This document shows, one piece after another, positions 1 through 12,729 of a DNA stretch of 64,000 bases. A program made the position numbers and the translations under genes. This stretch comes from Mangifera indica (lineage: Eukaryota; Streptophyta; Magnoliopsida; Sapindales; Anacardiaceae): assembly GCF_011075055.1 (NCBI RefSeq), contig NC_058140.1, positions 7,550,488-7,614,487 on the forward strand, written 5' to 3'. Under the pieces are notes generated by a model. It made no database searches. It was not told the DNA's origin and saw only the letters and a program-made list of their open reading frames with translations. The number at the start of each line of letters is the position of its first letter. The stretch's first letter is position 1.

Positions 1-2214
1 AGACGAAACTTGCAAGCAATTTTCAGAGGATTATACTGTATCAAATCATCAAGCAATGGCTGGAGGTTAGTGTTTAATATTCCGCAATATAATTTTGGTT
101 TCTATCTTGCATACTCAATATATATATGCTTAGATAGAGACCATATACATGTTTTTACACTGTAATGATAGCTATTTATCTTTATTTTTGAGTTATTGTT
201 GAGGTTATAACATATGTTTCAACTTCCTTGAGTTTCAACTTAAAATATATTGCTTAAAGTCACTTTTCGTTGTTTGCTAATCGTTGTCCATAAGAGTGGT
301 ATTCAACGATTGACCTCAGGTAGGACACTCCAATGCATATTAATAACCATGGATTTAAAAATCTGATCGTATTGGTTAATTGGACCTATTCGACTAGCTC
401 TAGGGCAATCTAGTTGGTACTTGCCCCAATTTTATTTTAGATGGACATGTTTGACCAACAAGCTAAATTCAATTTTAATATTATCTTTTTAATATTTAAT
501 TAACAGTTGAACGGTTCAACCATTGATTAACCTAGATTGGTCATTCATCGAGTCAATGTCTAATTGGGGTATGAAAATATTAATCACAATAACACAAACA
601 CAAATAGCAGTTAATATTATGATAAAGCAGTATTGAATAACTTTAAATTAAAAATTAAATAAAAAAACCCTAATTAGTTAATTCGCATTTTATTAGCTTA
701 TTATACACGTTTGTCATATTTTATTATTTTAAATACATTTGATCATATTTTTTAACCTAAAACATATAAACACTTATTTTATATGTTTGTCATATTAAAC
801 TCATATTAAACAATCATATTATATGTTGTTGTATTTGTTAGTTTTGTTGATAGGGGATAAAATGATATCGTTTTACATAAAATATATAAAACCTAACTTA
901 AACTATGACAAGTTGTGTTCATTTTCTTTCAAAATTAATAATCTCTTATGATCTCATATTTTTTTTCTTTTTGATTTCTCATCATTTTATCCTTCAATTT
1001 GTTAATATTTTAAAACAACAACTCACATTGATAACCCGATTAAGGTAAGAAACTTATTATTTTGTCAAAGTTATAATATAATAATCTTATAATGATAGAT
1101 TTTGACCTTAATTATTTTGGTTGTAAGAAAAACTTGAATTTGATCGATAATAGTTTGATAAATCCTTTTTTATCTCTATTATTTGGCATCAAAGCCAAAT
1201 CTTGATCCATATATGAAAAAATACAGGTCTAATCAATCATATTTTGTAACATAATCACTAAATTTAAAGTATTTTTTAATTAAGGCAAATGATAAAGAAC
1301 AAGATAAAAATTTTAAAGTTATAATATAATTTCTCTAAATTTTTTTAATTTAGGATTTATGGTTTTTTTATTAAAATTTACTTCTAAAGTGCTTTTTTTT
1401 TTTTTTAAATATGATATCTACATGATTTAAATCTGACTTTGGTTACAGAGGATAAAATAGATTATAAATCATCTATTATCAATAAATCTCTTCATGTAAA
1501 ATAGAAAAATTGACTATTGTTATTTATTAATTATCTATGCATTGTGTTTGATAGATTATAATTGAATCTTAACTATATATTGTGTTTGAAAGTATTGATA
1601 CAATACTTTGAAAATCGATTATGTACTGTGTTATATTAAGTCTAATGACAAATCAAATAATTTGATTTGAAATATAATACTAATTTTAGCTAGGTGTTCC
1701 ATGAAATTTGCTAAAATTAAGATTGACATATGTCATATTTTTTTAAAAATATTATTGACGATGTGTCAAATTAAACCCGTAGATACACAATTTTTTTTTT
1801 TTGTATTTGAATTTTATGAACATAACTTTTACAAGTATACTTTTCACCATTCATTGTATCATATCCATATAATTTGTATACCTTCTTAAATTGGATCTAG
1901 TATTTACTACCTAGGTAAAAACCCTTAAGTATTTGGCTACTGTTGTGGTGGAGATTCTAAGCTACTATAGATGAAGAAACCGGCTTGAAATAGTGAGGAA
2001 GTTTGCTGGAACAGTAGTGGTGGTTGGTGTTTAGTGTTTGGCGTAATTAGTTGTAGACTTGACTGTTCATGTTATCAGATCATGTTTGTATTGTGTCAAT
2101 TTAGGTTTAGGGTTTCAATCTTAAATCGAACCAACATACTTTTGAGTTGATCTAACCTGCCTAAATTAACCCAAACTATGTAACAGATAAAGTCTTGTCA
2201 AAGCACAATATGTA
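1..2214. other. AT-rich intergenic DNA, no gene recognised
   Basis: I see no coding region that I can support here. The first 85 bases are open in one frame and end in a splice-donor-like GGTTAGTG, so the tail of an exon that starts outside the window is possible but unproven. The rest is A/T-rich with homopolymer runs and no recognisable protein similarity; the short open frames look like chance. Confidence 0.5.
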
Positions 2215-2899
2215 ATTTAATAATAATATTTCCTAGCTAAGTTTTAACTCAATATCAAAAATACACCCGTGACAGATGGAAAACCCAAACACTCACCCAT
2301 CTCAAAACTATTATTAAATTTGTCATTAAATATAAAGGCAAAACTATCATTTAATAATAATATTAAAAAATATATAATTTTATTTCATTTCCCCTTTAGG
2401 TTTTAAAAATTAATATTTCTCCATGCTTGAACTTTGAAAAGTGACTACCCTCCTCGCCCAAATCCCTAAGTTTTTTCTTTACTCCTCCCTTCAGCCATCG
2501 GTGACTGATGCGACGTGTTTTTAGATGACACTCCTCGTCCAGTGAGAACAACACTTGTCGTCTAGCTGACTCATTTTTGTTCCTTTGTCGTTGGTCCATC
2601 GTTCACAAAATAAAATGGTCGAATTCCAAGTTTGGTATCCTAGGAGGGAAAAGTGAATTTTTCAAAACTTAATCCAGAAGAAAAATGTTAATTTTCTAAA
2701 CCAATGGAAGAAAATGAGATATAATTTTAATTATTTTAATATTATTAATAAAATAATGATTTTACCCCTTAACTCTAATAAAAAATTAGTGGGTGTGTTC
2801 TAACAAACTAAAATTTGGGTAAATATTTGGGTTTTTTATCTGTTACAGGTATATATTTGTCATTTCATCAAAACTTGAGTGGAAAATAATCCTTTGGCC
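2215..2899. mobile_element. Diverged Mutator-like foldback element (non-autonomous)
   Basis: The right end reads ...TCCTTTGGCC, the same terminus as the elements ending at 14897 and 62439. The reverse complement of the right arm (about 2770-2899) aligns with the left arm (about 2225-2330), including a shared stretch around ACAGAT and AAACCCAAA. The left terminus no longer shows a clean GGCCAAA, so the start is approximate and no target duplication is certain. The middle holds a short reverse open frame (2396-2599) that I regard as chance. Family assignment rests on similarity to the two better-preserved copies in this window. Confidence 0.45.
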
Positions 2900-5769
2900 T
2901 ATGATTTATGATGGAATAATACATTTTGTCAAATGTCATGAAATAACACGATTCATTAAAAAAATACAAAAAGACATTTTAACAATAGTTTGTCAAAATA
3001 AAATTGTTCTATTTCAACTTAATACTAATAGTTTGTTTATTATCTCATTTTATGATTAATTGTGGAGATTAGAAAAAAAATAAAAAATTCAAATCAAGAA
3101 TTCAAATAAGTCTATAATTTCAACTTAAAAATAATGCAATCGATAACCAAAGAGATTAACAACTATTTGTAGAATATTTAAACAATTTAATTTTTAATCC
3201 ATATGATTAATCTTATTTTCATAAATACTAAAATTATTAACAAATATATAAATGTGACACACTAAACATAATAAGTTTAAATTAGTTATACTTATAACGC
3301 ACAAACAAAAAAGAAAAACTACAAATTGTTTTTTACAAATCCATTAGAAAAAATTATTATTTTAGAATGAATGTTTTTAAAAGAATATGATTAATAACTC
3401 TTCCAAGTAGACATTTAGCTATAGTCATTCAAATTAAAGTCATTATCTTTTAAATCAATATATAGAAGAAATAGTAAGAAATAAATATGTAAATTATATC
3501 TGAAACTATAATAATGATACTAATAATACTAATAATTCATATTAATGTTACTAATTTGACCAAACAATCAATCTCAAGTACAAACAAATGATTCAACTAC
3601 ATTAGGTTGGTTTCATATACCAAATTTTTAACAACAATGTTACCAATAATAATAATAATTTAATAGTAGTATTATCAATTTTTGAATTAGTTCGGATCAA
3701 TTTGGATTGATTTTGTATCAGTCCTAACATAATCTGATTTTTTTTTCAATCAAGATGAATTCAATTTAAACTATTTTTGTATCAAAAGTTATAACTTCAA
3801 CCCAATTTTTTTATTATATCATATCAAATTAATAAATCATATCAAATTTTGTCAGATGTAATAAGTTGGGGGCGAAAGCTACTTCTTTTCATTTGATTTC
3901 ATTCCCTCCCTCTTTCGTCTTCTCAAAATGTTATTTCAACTTTTCGTTTGGCTTTTTTTTTTTTATAATGAAAAAATTTTATTTAAATCAAATCACTCCT
4001 ACATAACTAATTTGACAAGCCCTTTTTCTTCTGGACTGTTGTGAGTCTTTTCATTTCTTCTACTTCTTTTTAATCAATTTCTTTTTTAATCTCCAGCCGT
4101 CCACAAGGCTCTCATATTCTCTGTTTTTATTCATTCTCAAACTTCGACAACCCTAATTGTTTTAATCTTTCAAATCACACAATTGCCTGTCTCTTTTTAC
4201 CTCTTTCTCTTCCCTTTAATTCTCTCCTTCTTATAAGTTTAAAAACATAATTTGTCTTCCATGCTTTCTCTAAAAAAGATTTATAAATATAATGAGCTAT
4301 AGAGAATTATTCTTTTTTTTTTCAAATTAAAAGTAAAAATAATATATATATATATATATATATATTTTGCCCAATAATTATACCCATGATAATGAAAAAT
4401 TTGTAAAAGTAATGGTTATAATGGTAAAATAGATATATTCATCATTGTATTGTACTCAAGACTTTGTATTACAATTAACTTTTGACAAACACCTTCAATT
4501 ACATGGGCGCAAGTGCTCTATTTGAAGCTTATGGGTCTTTGTTTATTTCACTAAAAGAAAGGGGTGGATAGTGAAAGCTCCCCGATGCCTCCTCAAATAG
4601 GCAGGATTATTCACGTATTGTGATGTGAATTGATTAAGCAAAAAATATACAATCCGTACCAAAAGTGAGTTTTTATCAAAAGTATTTTTAAAAGGGAAAG
4701 AAAAGCATACGTGTTGAGATTCTTCTCCGGTGCTTGATGACAAAAGAAGGTGATCTGTCAGTTAATCACATAACTAATTAAATTGTCTTGTGCAGCTCAA
4801 ACTCCATCCATGTCTTACATAATTGAATGCTTATTTGTTCGAATTCCGTTGGATGTATATGAAAACCATATAATTTATTTTAAATAATAAATAGTGAAGA
4901 AAGAAAGGAATATCATAGAGGTTGTTGCCACAAAAAATAATCTAGTTATTTAATTAAGATTAAGATGCTTTCCGTGGAAATGTATGTTGACAAGTGTGGC
5001 TCTATTTTCATATTATATTAAATTAAAGTTGAGCGTGGACGGCAGTTAACGTATCAAAATCGTGGTGTCTTTTTCAGCTTTTAGTTTTTGCGCAAAGTTT
5101 TATCCCCACATCAATAAGTGTTAAGAGTCCTAAATCCACTCATAATAATAAAGAACTCTTATTATTTCTTGTTTCTCTAACAATATCATCAACATTTGGC
5201 TGTTCCCTTGAATGCGAAATCCAACAAAAAGTTAGGTTCATGTCATGTGTTGGCAAGGGTTACTATATGGAGGGGCAAAATGGTCTTATCACATATAAGC
5301 CCAATAGGCCCAAATATTGAATTGGATTAGACACATATAAGCGGAAGGGATGGTGGATCTACAAATGGATCTTTGGTACTTTTGAATAGGTCCAATGGCA
5401 TTGGACCCTGGAAAGTGGCTTTGCGGGCGCCCTCGTGTGAAGCGGAACTTTTAAGATAAGTTAGCCGAAGAGGGGTAGCCCAATCCTATTGCATGAAAAT
5501 AAAAAGCCTATAAATGATTAGGGCAGGCACATTCAACCTTTGTTAAAATTTAGACAATGCATTTAGTTCTTGTAAAGTTAAATAACAACTAAGGTGGGGT
5601 TAAGTTCAGGAGTTATATATCATGAGTGACTGTCATGTGGTATACAAATGTGGGAATGGAGTTTGATTCTGGGAAGGTGTCTTTGGGTGGAAAAATGTAA
5701 TTTGATCTTTTAGTAAAGGCTTCTAGAAGTTTTAAAAGACATAAGAACAAAGTGAAACAAAACATAAAA
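2900..5769. other. AT-rich intergenic DNA with a TA microsatellite
   Basis: No gene is supported. The stretch is A/T-rich with poly-T runs, CT-rich patches near 3890-4250 and an (AT)n tract at 4341-4366. Around 5230-5560 the base composition becomes more balanced; this might be a decayed LTR, but I found no second copy in the window to prove it. Confidence 0.45.
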
Positions 5770-7220
5770 TGAGATGAAAAGAAATTTCATTACTCCTAAA
5801 TATTTACATCTCTAAGCTAAACAATCTTTAACGAGGTGAAATTGTCTAAGAATGTGTTTAGATCATTGGTGACATAATGTCTCCTTAACTAGAGCAATGA
5901 CAATATTGTTGTCACAATATAGCTCCATTGGATCAACAATGCTCAGAATCACCATAAGTTTTGTCACAAACTTCTTAATTTAAATCGACTCCTTGATCTT
6001 TGGTCGTATTTGACAATACAATGTACTCAACTTTGGTCGTAGAATCGGCTACATTGCTTTATTTGGAGTTTTTCCAACTAATTGTAACACCATTCAGACT
6101 AAATACACATCCAAACTAGATTGATAATCGTCTTTGTCAATTTAAAAACTACTATCATTGTATTCCTTTTACAGAGAGTTCCTTATTTCCTCCACAAATT
6201 ATCAAAGCATTCTCAAGCCTTCTCAGATACTTAATGTGTTCTTAATTGTTATTTAGAGACACTCGCCTATATATGATTGATATCTACTATATAAGCTCAG
6301 AACGTATTAGACATAAACCTGAGTGCACAATATGGTGTATGTGATAGATTTGATTACATATGCATATGATATCATACTCATCTATTCTTTCGTTTCTTGT
6401 GTTTGAGGATACGTCTCTCTAAAGAGTTTTACGCCATATGACTTTAAAAGAAATCCTTTCTTAGATTCATCCATGCTAAGAATATATTTTCCTTCCATGA
6501 TAGGAATAAGATATTCATCAAGTTAAGTTCTTTCTCATACTAGTCCTTTTAAGAATAAATTCTCTTTCTAGGAACACCTTTAAATGAGCAATTGAAACTT
6601 TGTGCTATTCAGATGGAAGAAGTAGTATCCTCTCATTTTCTTATGATACCCTTACAACAATACACTTATTAGATGTCTAGCTTATTTGACATCAAATTTT
6701 TTTGACATACGCATCACAACCTTGAATATTCAAATTAATTTGGGCTTTCACCTTGTGTATAATTTATATAAAATCTTATCCATAGATTTGGAAGGTAATC
6801 GGTTTAGTGTATAGGTCATAGTAATTTGGGCATAATGCTAGAAAAATGTGGGTAAATTATTAAAAATCATGATATATCAGCCCATGTCCATGAATGTTTA
6901 ATTTCTTCATTAAGATACACCATTTTGTTATGGTGTACCTAGAGGGGTGGGTTGTAATACTTTCCTATACTCTTTGAGGTATTCACTGAATTCTATGCTT
7001 AAGTGTTCATCCATTCGATTGGATTACAGGATTTCAATACTTTTTCTCAACTAATTCTCCATTTCATTTATAAAATCTGTGAGTTTCTCAAAAAATTGAG
7101 ATTTGTGTCTCATAGGAAACAAATAATCATACTATTGAAATCCTCAATAAATGTGATGAAGCATGGAAATCCTCCTTTAATATATTCTATTAGAGGTCTA
7201 TATGCATCATTATAGATGGA
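5770..7220 (-). pseudogene. Ty1/copia pol fragment with RT core deleted
   Basis: The minus strand matches copia element B (20.9-25.1 kb) in the same orientation. Lower coordinates (about 5820-6330) match the RNase H region of B near 21300-21790. Then about 6380-6520 matches the RT tail of B near 21820-21930. Beyond about 6530 the match jumps to the integrase side of B near 22840-23540, so the segment that holds the catalytic RT motif in B (22093-22104) is missing. The conserved integrase motif around P-x-QNGV can be read near 6925-6945 on the minus strand with a stop in it. No LTRs are seen. The similarity fades at about 7217, where hAT-related DNA seems to begin. The fragment is dead; its boundaries are approximate. 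Confidence 0.6.
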
Positions 7221-7341
7221 CATGGCAAGAAGCCCACAAGACCCACAAAATTGTACGTTTTGTCAAATCTATGGACTAGGGGGTTGTGCCTAGGCCAAAA
7301 AACCAAGCTTACAAACCGGTTTGGCGCACCCCACAACTATA

Positions 7342-8054
7342 TGTCACAGGCTTATATTTTCGTAAAGGTCTTGTGCGGCACTTAGCGGCTATGTGCGCTA
7401 AGTCAGCCTAATGTCCCAAAGGTGCGGAAATGTTATGCGGATGTGCAGAAGCACAAAATCAGTCCCAAAACGTACAAGCAAATGAACACAAAAAGGTAGG
7501 AGAGGAGAAACTCAATATGCTGGAAAATTACTTTGTATTGCTTAAGTGTTTTGAGCTATACAAGTGAGGCCTTTTATAGGCAAAGGGGAACACAAGATGC
7601 CAAATTACATTGGTATGTACAATATGTGATAATACAAGTTATTCTCCCTAGGAGGGCAGGCTTTTACAGGCTGCCTGCAGGCTACTCTGTCCATTGCAGG
7701 CATAGGTGCCCAACTGCAGAGTCTGCTGCATCCTGCCTGCATGGTTGTCCAGCTGCAGAGTCTTCTGTATCATGGCAGTCCATCTGCAAAGCCTGCTGCA
7801 TGGTGCCTGCATGCCTGTTGAGTCTGCTGCTCACAGGTCTGCATCATTGCTCTGCTACACCTTGGCTGCATGGCTGCCCTGCTGGCGGATGGCAGGCTTA
7901 TGTCCCTTTCTACTGTAAGATGGCTTAGGCAAGTGGGCTGTGCTGGCACCTGACTTTTGTTGGACTCATGGTTGCTTGAATGGGGTTGACCCAAATATGG
8001 GAATTGGGCCAAATGAACCTCTATTTGGCTAGCGTGAATAATTGGGCTGTGACA
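7342..8054 (-). repeat. 3' LTR of the chromovirus (713 bp)
   Basis: Direct repeat of 12730-13442, same length, with roughly 25-30 base differences by eye (about 96% identity). It starts with TGTCACAGG and ends with GGCTGTGACA in the plus direction. The central part (about 7660-7880) consists of repeated CTGC/TGCCTGCA-rich words. Confidence 0.95.
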
Positions 8055-11000
8055 CCCTCCCCCACTCAATCCCGTAATGCCCTCATTGCGTTGGAGTAAC
8101 CCTCGATGGAACTCTTCAATTGTGTCCCGAAATTGCCACAAGTCAAGTTCTGATTCCCAACTTGCTTCGGCATCCAAAAGTCCCTTCCATTTGATTAAGT
8201 ATTCTCGGTGCCCCAGGTGTGTCCCTTTTCTTGGCTTGAACCTGTGGGCTAAGACTTCCTCAACTTCCCACTCATGGGAAGCGATGATGGTTGTAGGTGC
8301 TCGGCTTGACTCACTTCGATTGGGGTCTTGCTTGTCCGGATAGAAAGGCTTCAAGAAGCTAACATGAAAAGTTGGGTAAAGCTCTAAGTAGGGAGGGAGC
8401 TTCACCCGATAAGCATTCGGTGTAATTCTAGATTCAATGGGAAACGACCCTTCATACCTTCGAAGCAGTCCCTTGTGCAAATGTTGAGTGCGTTTAGACA
8501 AGTGAGGAAGAAGCTTTACTAACACTAAGTCTCCCGCTTCAAACTCCCGTGGCTTCCTCTTCTTGTCTGCCCACTTCTTCATTTTCTTGGCTGCTCGAGT
8601 CAAGCACGATCTTGCCAATTCTGCCTTTTTTCACCATAGTTTGGTGAACTGGAACGCTTTTGGAGCTTTGCCTTCATATGAGGTAGCCCACGTTTGTGGT
8701 GTTACGGGTTGTCGCCTGGTTGCAAGCTCAAAGGGGTTGGTCCCCGTGGATTCACTCCTCTGCAAATTGTATGAAAATTGGGCAATGTCCAGCAACTTAA
8801 CCCAATCTTTCTGGTTAGCGCTCACGTAGTGGCACAAATACATTTCCAGCAAAGGGTTGATGCGTTCGGTTTACCCGTCACTTTGAGGGTGAAAGGTAGT
8901 AGAGAAGTTGAGAGTGGACCCCAAAATTTTAAACAACTCAGTCCAGAAATGACCTATAAATCGGGCGTCTCTGTCGCTTACGATGGTTTTCGATAGTCCC
9001 CAATACTTCACTACGTGTCGGAAGAAAAGTTGGGCAGTGTCGTGCCCATCAATATTATATGGTGCGGGGATGAAGACGGCATACTTACTGAACCTGTCCA
9101 CCATGACTAGGACCTTGCTGCATCCTTCCACCTTCGGGAAACCTATGATGAAGTCCATTGAGACACTCTCCCATGGTCTCTCGGGGATGGCTAAGGGCTG
9201 TAGTAAACCGGCTGGATGGTTTTGCTCATTTTTATCCTGCTGGCACACAAGGCAGGTTTTCACGTAAAGGTCCACTTCATCCCGCATCTGTGGCCAATAA
9301 TAAGAATGCTCAATGAGTGCTCAGGTGCGCTGTGATCCTGGGTGTCCCACCCATGTAGAATCATGGCACTCTTTGATGATTTCTTTCCTCAGTCCGTCCC
9401 ATCTTGGCACGTACAATCGATCTCCCTTGGTGTGCAATAGACTGTCCCGTAGCCAAAACCTTCGGGTCTTCCCTTAGCTTGCCAATTCACATAAACTCTT
9501 GGCTTAGGGGTCATGTTGGATACCTTCCTTGATCCTGTCCACCATGGGGGATTGCGGCATTGTGAGGGCAGCAAGCTCAACTTTTCTGCTCAATGTATCT
9601 GCTACCAAGTTGGCCTTGCCCGGTTTGTACTCCATCACAAAATCAAACTCGGCTAACAGTGCTTGCCATCGGATCTGTTTAGGCGTGAGCTTTTTTTGCT
9701 TGAGGAAATAGCTTGTGGCTACATTGTCGGTCTTGACCGCAAACTTTGAACCCATAGGTAATGTCGCCACGTGCAAAGACAGTGCACCACGGCTGTCATC
9801 TCCTTTTCCTAGACAGTATAGTGACATTCGGTTTCATTCAATTTTCTGCTCTCAAATGCAATGGGATGTCCATCCTACATCAAAACACCACCTATAGCAA
9901 AGTCAGAAGCATCAGTATGTATTTCGAAAGTTTCGAATGGTTTGGAAGAGTAAGCATGGGTTCCTCAATCACGGCTTGCTTCAATGCATGAAATACCCCC
10001 TGACATTTATCACTCCAGTCCCATATACGCCGCTTCTTCAGTAGGTCAGTCAAGGGTGTTGCCTTGGCTGAATAACTCTTGATAAACTTGCGGTAGTAGT
10101 TTACAAGCCCCAAAAACGATCTCAGCTCAAGTATGGTTTTTGGTGCTGCCCAGTCATGAATGACCTATATCTTGGCTTTGTCCATGCGTAACGTCCCAGC
10201 GCCAATAATATGACCCAAAAAGCTCACTTCCTTCTGCGCAAAGATGCATTTCTCCTTCTTGACATAGAGTTGATTGTCCCGTAGCACTTGAAAAATCTGT
10301 CTAAGATGTTGGATGTGCTTGGGCAGCGTTTTGCTATACACAACAATATCATCCAAATATACTACAACAAAAAGGTCAAGAAAAATACTTTGTTCATAAG
10401 AGTGCAGAAGGTTGCAGGGGCGTTGGTGAGGCCGAAGGGCATTACAAGAAATTCGAACGACCCATACCTGGTAACACACGTCATTTTGGGCACATCTTCT
10501 TGAGCTATTCTGACTTGGTAGTATCCAGACCGCAAGTCTAGCTTGGTGAACCAGCGAGCATCTCCAAGTTGGTCGAAAAGGTCAACAATGAGGGGGATTG
10601 GATATTTGTTCTTGACGGTGATGCGATTAAAAGCTCAGTAGTCAATACATAACTTGAGGGATCCGTCGTGCTTCTTTTGAAACAGCACTGGTGCTCCATA
10701 TGGTGCCTTTGATGGTTGAATGAACCCAGCATCAAGCATCTCCTTGAGTTGCTTCCTCAATTCCTCCAGCTCAGGAGGTGCCATTCGGTAAGGTACAGTA
10801 GTGGGTGGTTTGGTCCCTGACTCTAGCTCAATGTGGTGATCAACCTCCCATTGCAGCGGTAATTGCTTGGGCAATTCTGGCGGCATGACGTCTTTGAACT
10901 CTTTCAAAGTGTCTTGGATGTCCGCGGGCAAGTCTGTTGGCTCCGAATAGGATTTCTCCTTGAGGGTGGCAAGGAAGGTGGGCTCGGTTCTCTTGAGTCC

Positions 11001-11462
11001 TTTCGTGAATTGTAAGGCTGAAAGGGTCTTGGCCATGAGCGCTCTTTCATGTGAAAGTGGCACCATGCTGGGTTTTCCCACGTCCAGAATCATCATGGTG
11101 TTGGCGAAGGGAACGGGCACTGCCTTGACCTGATCCATAAACTCCATGCCAAGCACAATGGGGTGATCATCCATGGGAACAACAGAAAAATCAAGTATAC
11201 CTGACCATTCACCCAAACGCACGCGCACTCCCCGTGCAATGCCTCATGTTGCCTTTGGTGCGGAGTTGACTGCTTTAAGCCATCCTTGTCCCTGTTCATA
11301 TCGGAGGCCTAATTGGTCAGCTTTATTTTGTTCCATGAAGTTGTGGGACGCTCCTGTGTCCACGAGCGCGCGCACCTCTTGGTCCCCAATTTGAGCTGCT
11401 GCATAAAGTCGCCCCAGCTTCTCAGATTTTGGCACGTCTACCTTGGCTTTGATGGCGCTCAA
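7770..11462 (-). pseudogene. Chromovirus pol: protease, RT, RNase H, integrase, chromodomain
   Basis: The minus strand encodes in order: aspartic protease with the active-site DTGAS (11346-11360); reverse transcriptase, with the RT entry near 10640-10870 and the catalytic YLDD at 10348-10359; RNase H with HTDASDF near 9905-9925; integrase with a zinc-finger-like CLVC, the MDF and SDRD aspartates and the TER glutamate region (8855-9287); and a chromodomain (8109-8270, with WKG and ASWE). The frame is constant except between about 10385 and 9945, where two compensating frameshifts occur. In-frame stops lie at 11244, 10635, about 10162, 9875, 9809, 9504, 8871 and 8631. The last open segment does not stop before the LTR: it runs through the polypurine tract and 95 codons into the 3' LTR to 7770. 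It shares a frame with gag upstream, so gag-pol was probably one polyprotein. Confidence 0.93.
8055..8066 (-). other. Polypurine tract of the chromovirus
   Basis: On the minus strand the sequence AGTGGGGGAGGG directly precedes the 3' LTR start TGTCA. This is the expected primer site for plus-strand DNA synthesis in a Ty3/gypsy element. Confidence 0.9.
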
Positions 11463-11498
11463 AATCTGCAGTGAACCTATGTGGGCTTCTTGTTGTGG

Positions 11499-12704
11499 TT
11501 ACGGGTCTGGACGGTCCTCCACGAGGGCTGCTAGTCTACCCCTCTTTGGGCACTCCCTGACAAAGTGCTCCCCATCCCACAAGAAGCATTTTGGTGGTCC
11601 TCTCCAGTGGCCCTTGTCCCGTTGGTCCCTTTGATCCTTTTGAACGGCCTTGCCTTTGTGCTTGTTGTGGTCTCGGGGTCCATCCTTAAAATGATGGCGG
11701 TCTCCGCTCCTGCCCTTGCCATACCTTGGGTTCTTGCTCTTTTCTGGTTTTTGGTATTCTACGAGTGACTCGGCAATGGCTATGGCCGCGTTGAGATCCT
11801 GAGCTCCTCTTCGTTGGATCTCGACTTTGGCCCACGGTTGTAGCCCATCCATGAAGCAAAACAGTGCTTCGCTGTCGGGAAAGTTATTAATCTCTAACAA
11901 TAATTCAGAAAACTCTTTGATATAGTCTTTCACATTACCTCTGTGCGTGAGTCGACAAAGTTTGGCTTTAGCCTCATGTTTAGCATTTTCGGGGTAGAAC
12001 TGTCGCTTTAGTTCACCCTTGAACTCGTCCCAGGTTGTAATGCTGCTGCCGCCTCGCTACATTTCAGCATGCCTTCGACGCCACCAGACCATAGCAGTGT
12101 CGTCAAGGTAGAGTGCAGCGTGGTCAACTTTATCGGTGTCTGCCTCAACACCGGTAGTGTGAAAAAACTGCTCCATGCCCTATAGGAAATTATCTATTTC
12201 CTTCGCGTTTCTGGTCCCTTTGTATGCCTTCGGTTTGGGCACGTCGGCCTTGGAAAGTTTTGGCGTAATTTGCACAGTACTGGCTTGTCCACGTGCTACA
12301 GCCATCTTGCAAACTGCCCAGTCGCCTTGCACCTCCACCAACCTGGTTTCCAGTGTTGCAACTTTCTCCGTTAAAGCTGCAACCTCACCACGCAAAGCAT
12401 CAATAGTAGCAAGGAGAGAGTCTTTTAGTTGGTTACCTTGAGTTAGACATGATTCGGCAATGACGTTGAGCGCACTTTGCATTTCCTCATGCAACTCCTC
12501 CTGGTTGCCTTCAAGTTTCTCAGTGCGCTCACCAAGTTCCCTCATTTGGTCAAATTTGTCTCCGAAAGCCAGCTCTAACCTTGCGAGCCTAGCGTTCATG
12601 TCAGCAAAGGTGTCCCGTGACTTGTCCTTGCGTTGCTTTCCGGTGTCAGGTGCCTTCCTTTCCTTCTCACGGCCTTCGTGAACGATTTCTCTAGAACTCA
12701 TCAT
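11499..12704 (-). pseudogene. Chromovirus gag (capsid/nucleocapsid), with stops
   Basis: The reading starts at the ATG at 12704, just after the primer-binding site; the codon after it also encodes Met. The first 170 codons hold a predicted coiled coil (heptad-like LARLELAF, ELGERTEKLE). A retrotransposon gag domain follows (around VWWRRR, DEFKGELKRQF, NVKDYIKEF). A basic linker and one zinc knuckle end the protein (11550-11588). In the knuckle the second cysteine position of the CCHC pattern is tryptophan (CFLW...H...C), which should stop zinc binding. In-frame TAG codons at 12180-12182 and 12057-12059 and a TAA at 11499-11501 break the frame. Confidence 0.88.
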
Positions 12705-12712
12705 CTTCGAAT

Positions 12713-12727
12713 GCTGCTTTGATACCA
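12713..12727 (-). other. Primer-binding site for initiator Met tRNA
   Basis: The minus strand reads TGGTATCAAAGCAGC two bases inside the 5' LTR. It differs at one position from the usual TGGTATCAGAGC complement of the plant initiator methionine tRNA 3' end. Its position fixes the inner LTR boundary at 12730. Confidence 0.9.
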
Positions 12728-12729
12728 CT

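Noticed and set aside
7533..7928. 131-codon Cys/Ala-rich open frame in the chromovirus LTR (also at 12921-13280)
   Set aside because: It lies on the strand opposite to the element, in the CTGC-rich LTR part, and is present in both LTRs simply because they are duplicates.
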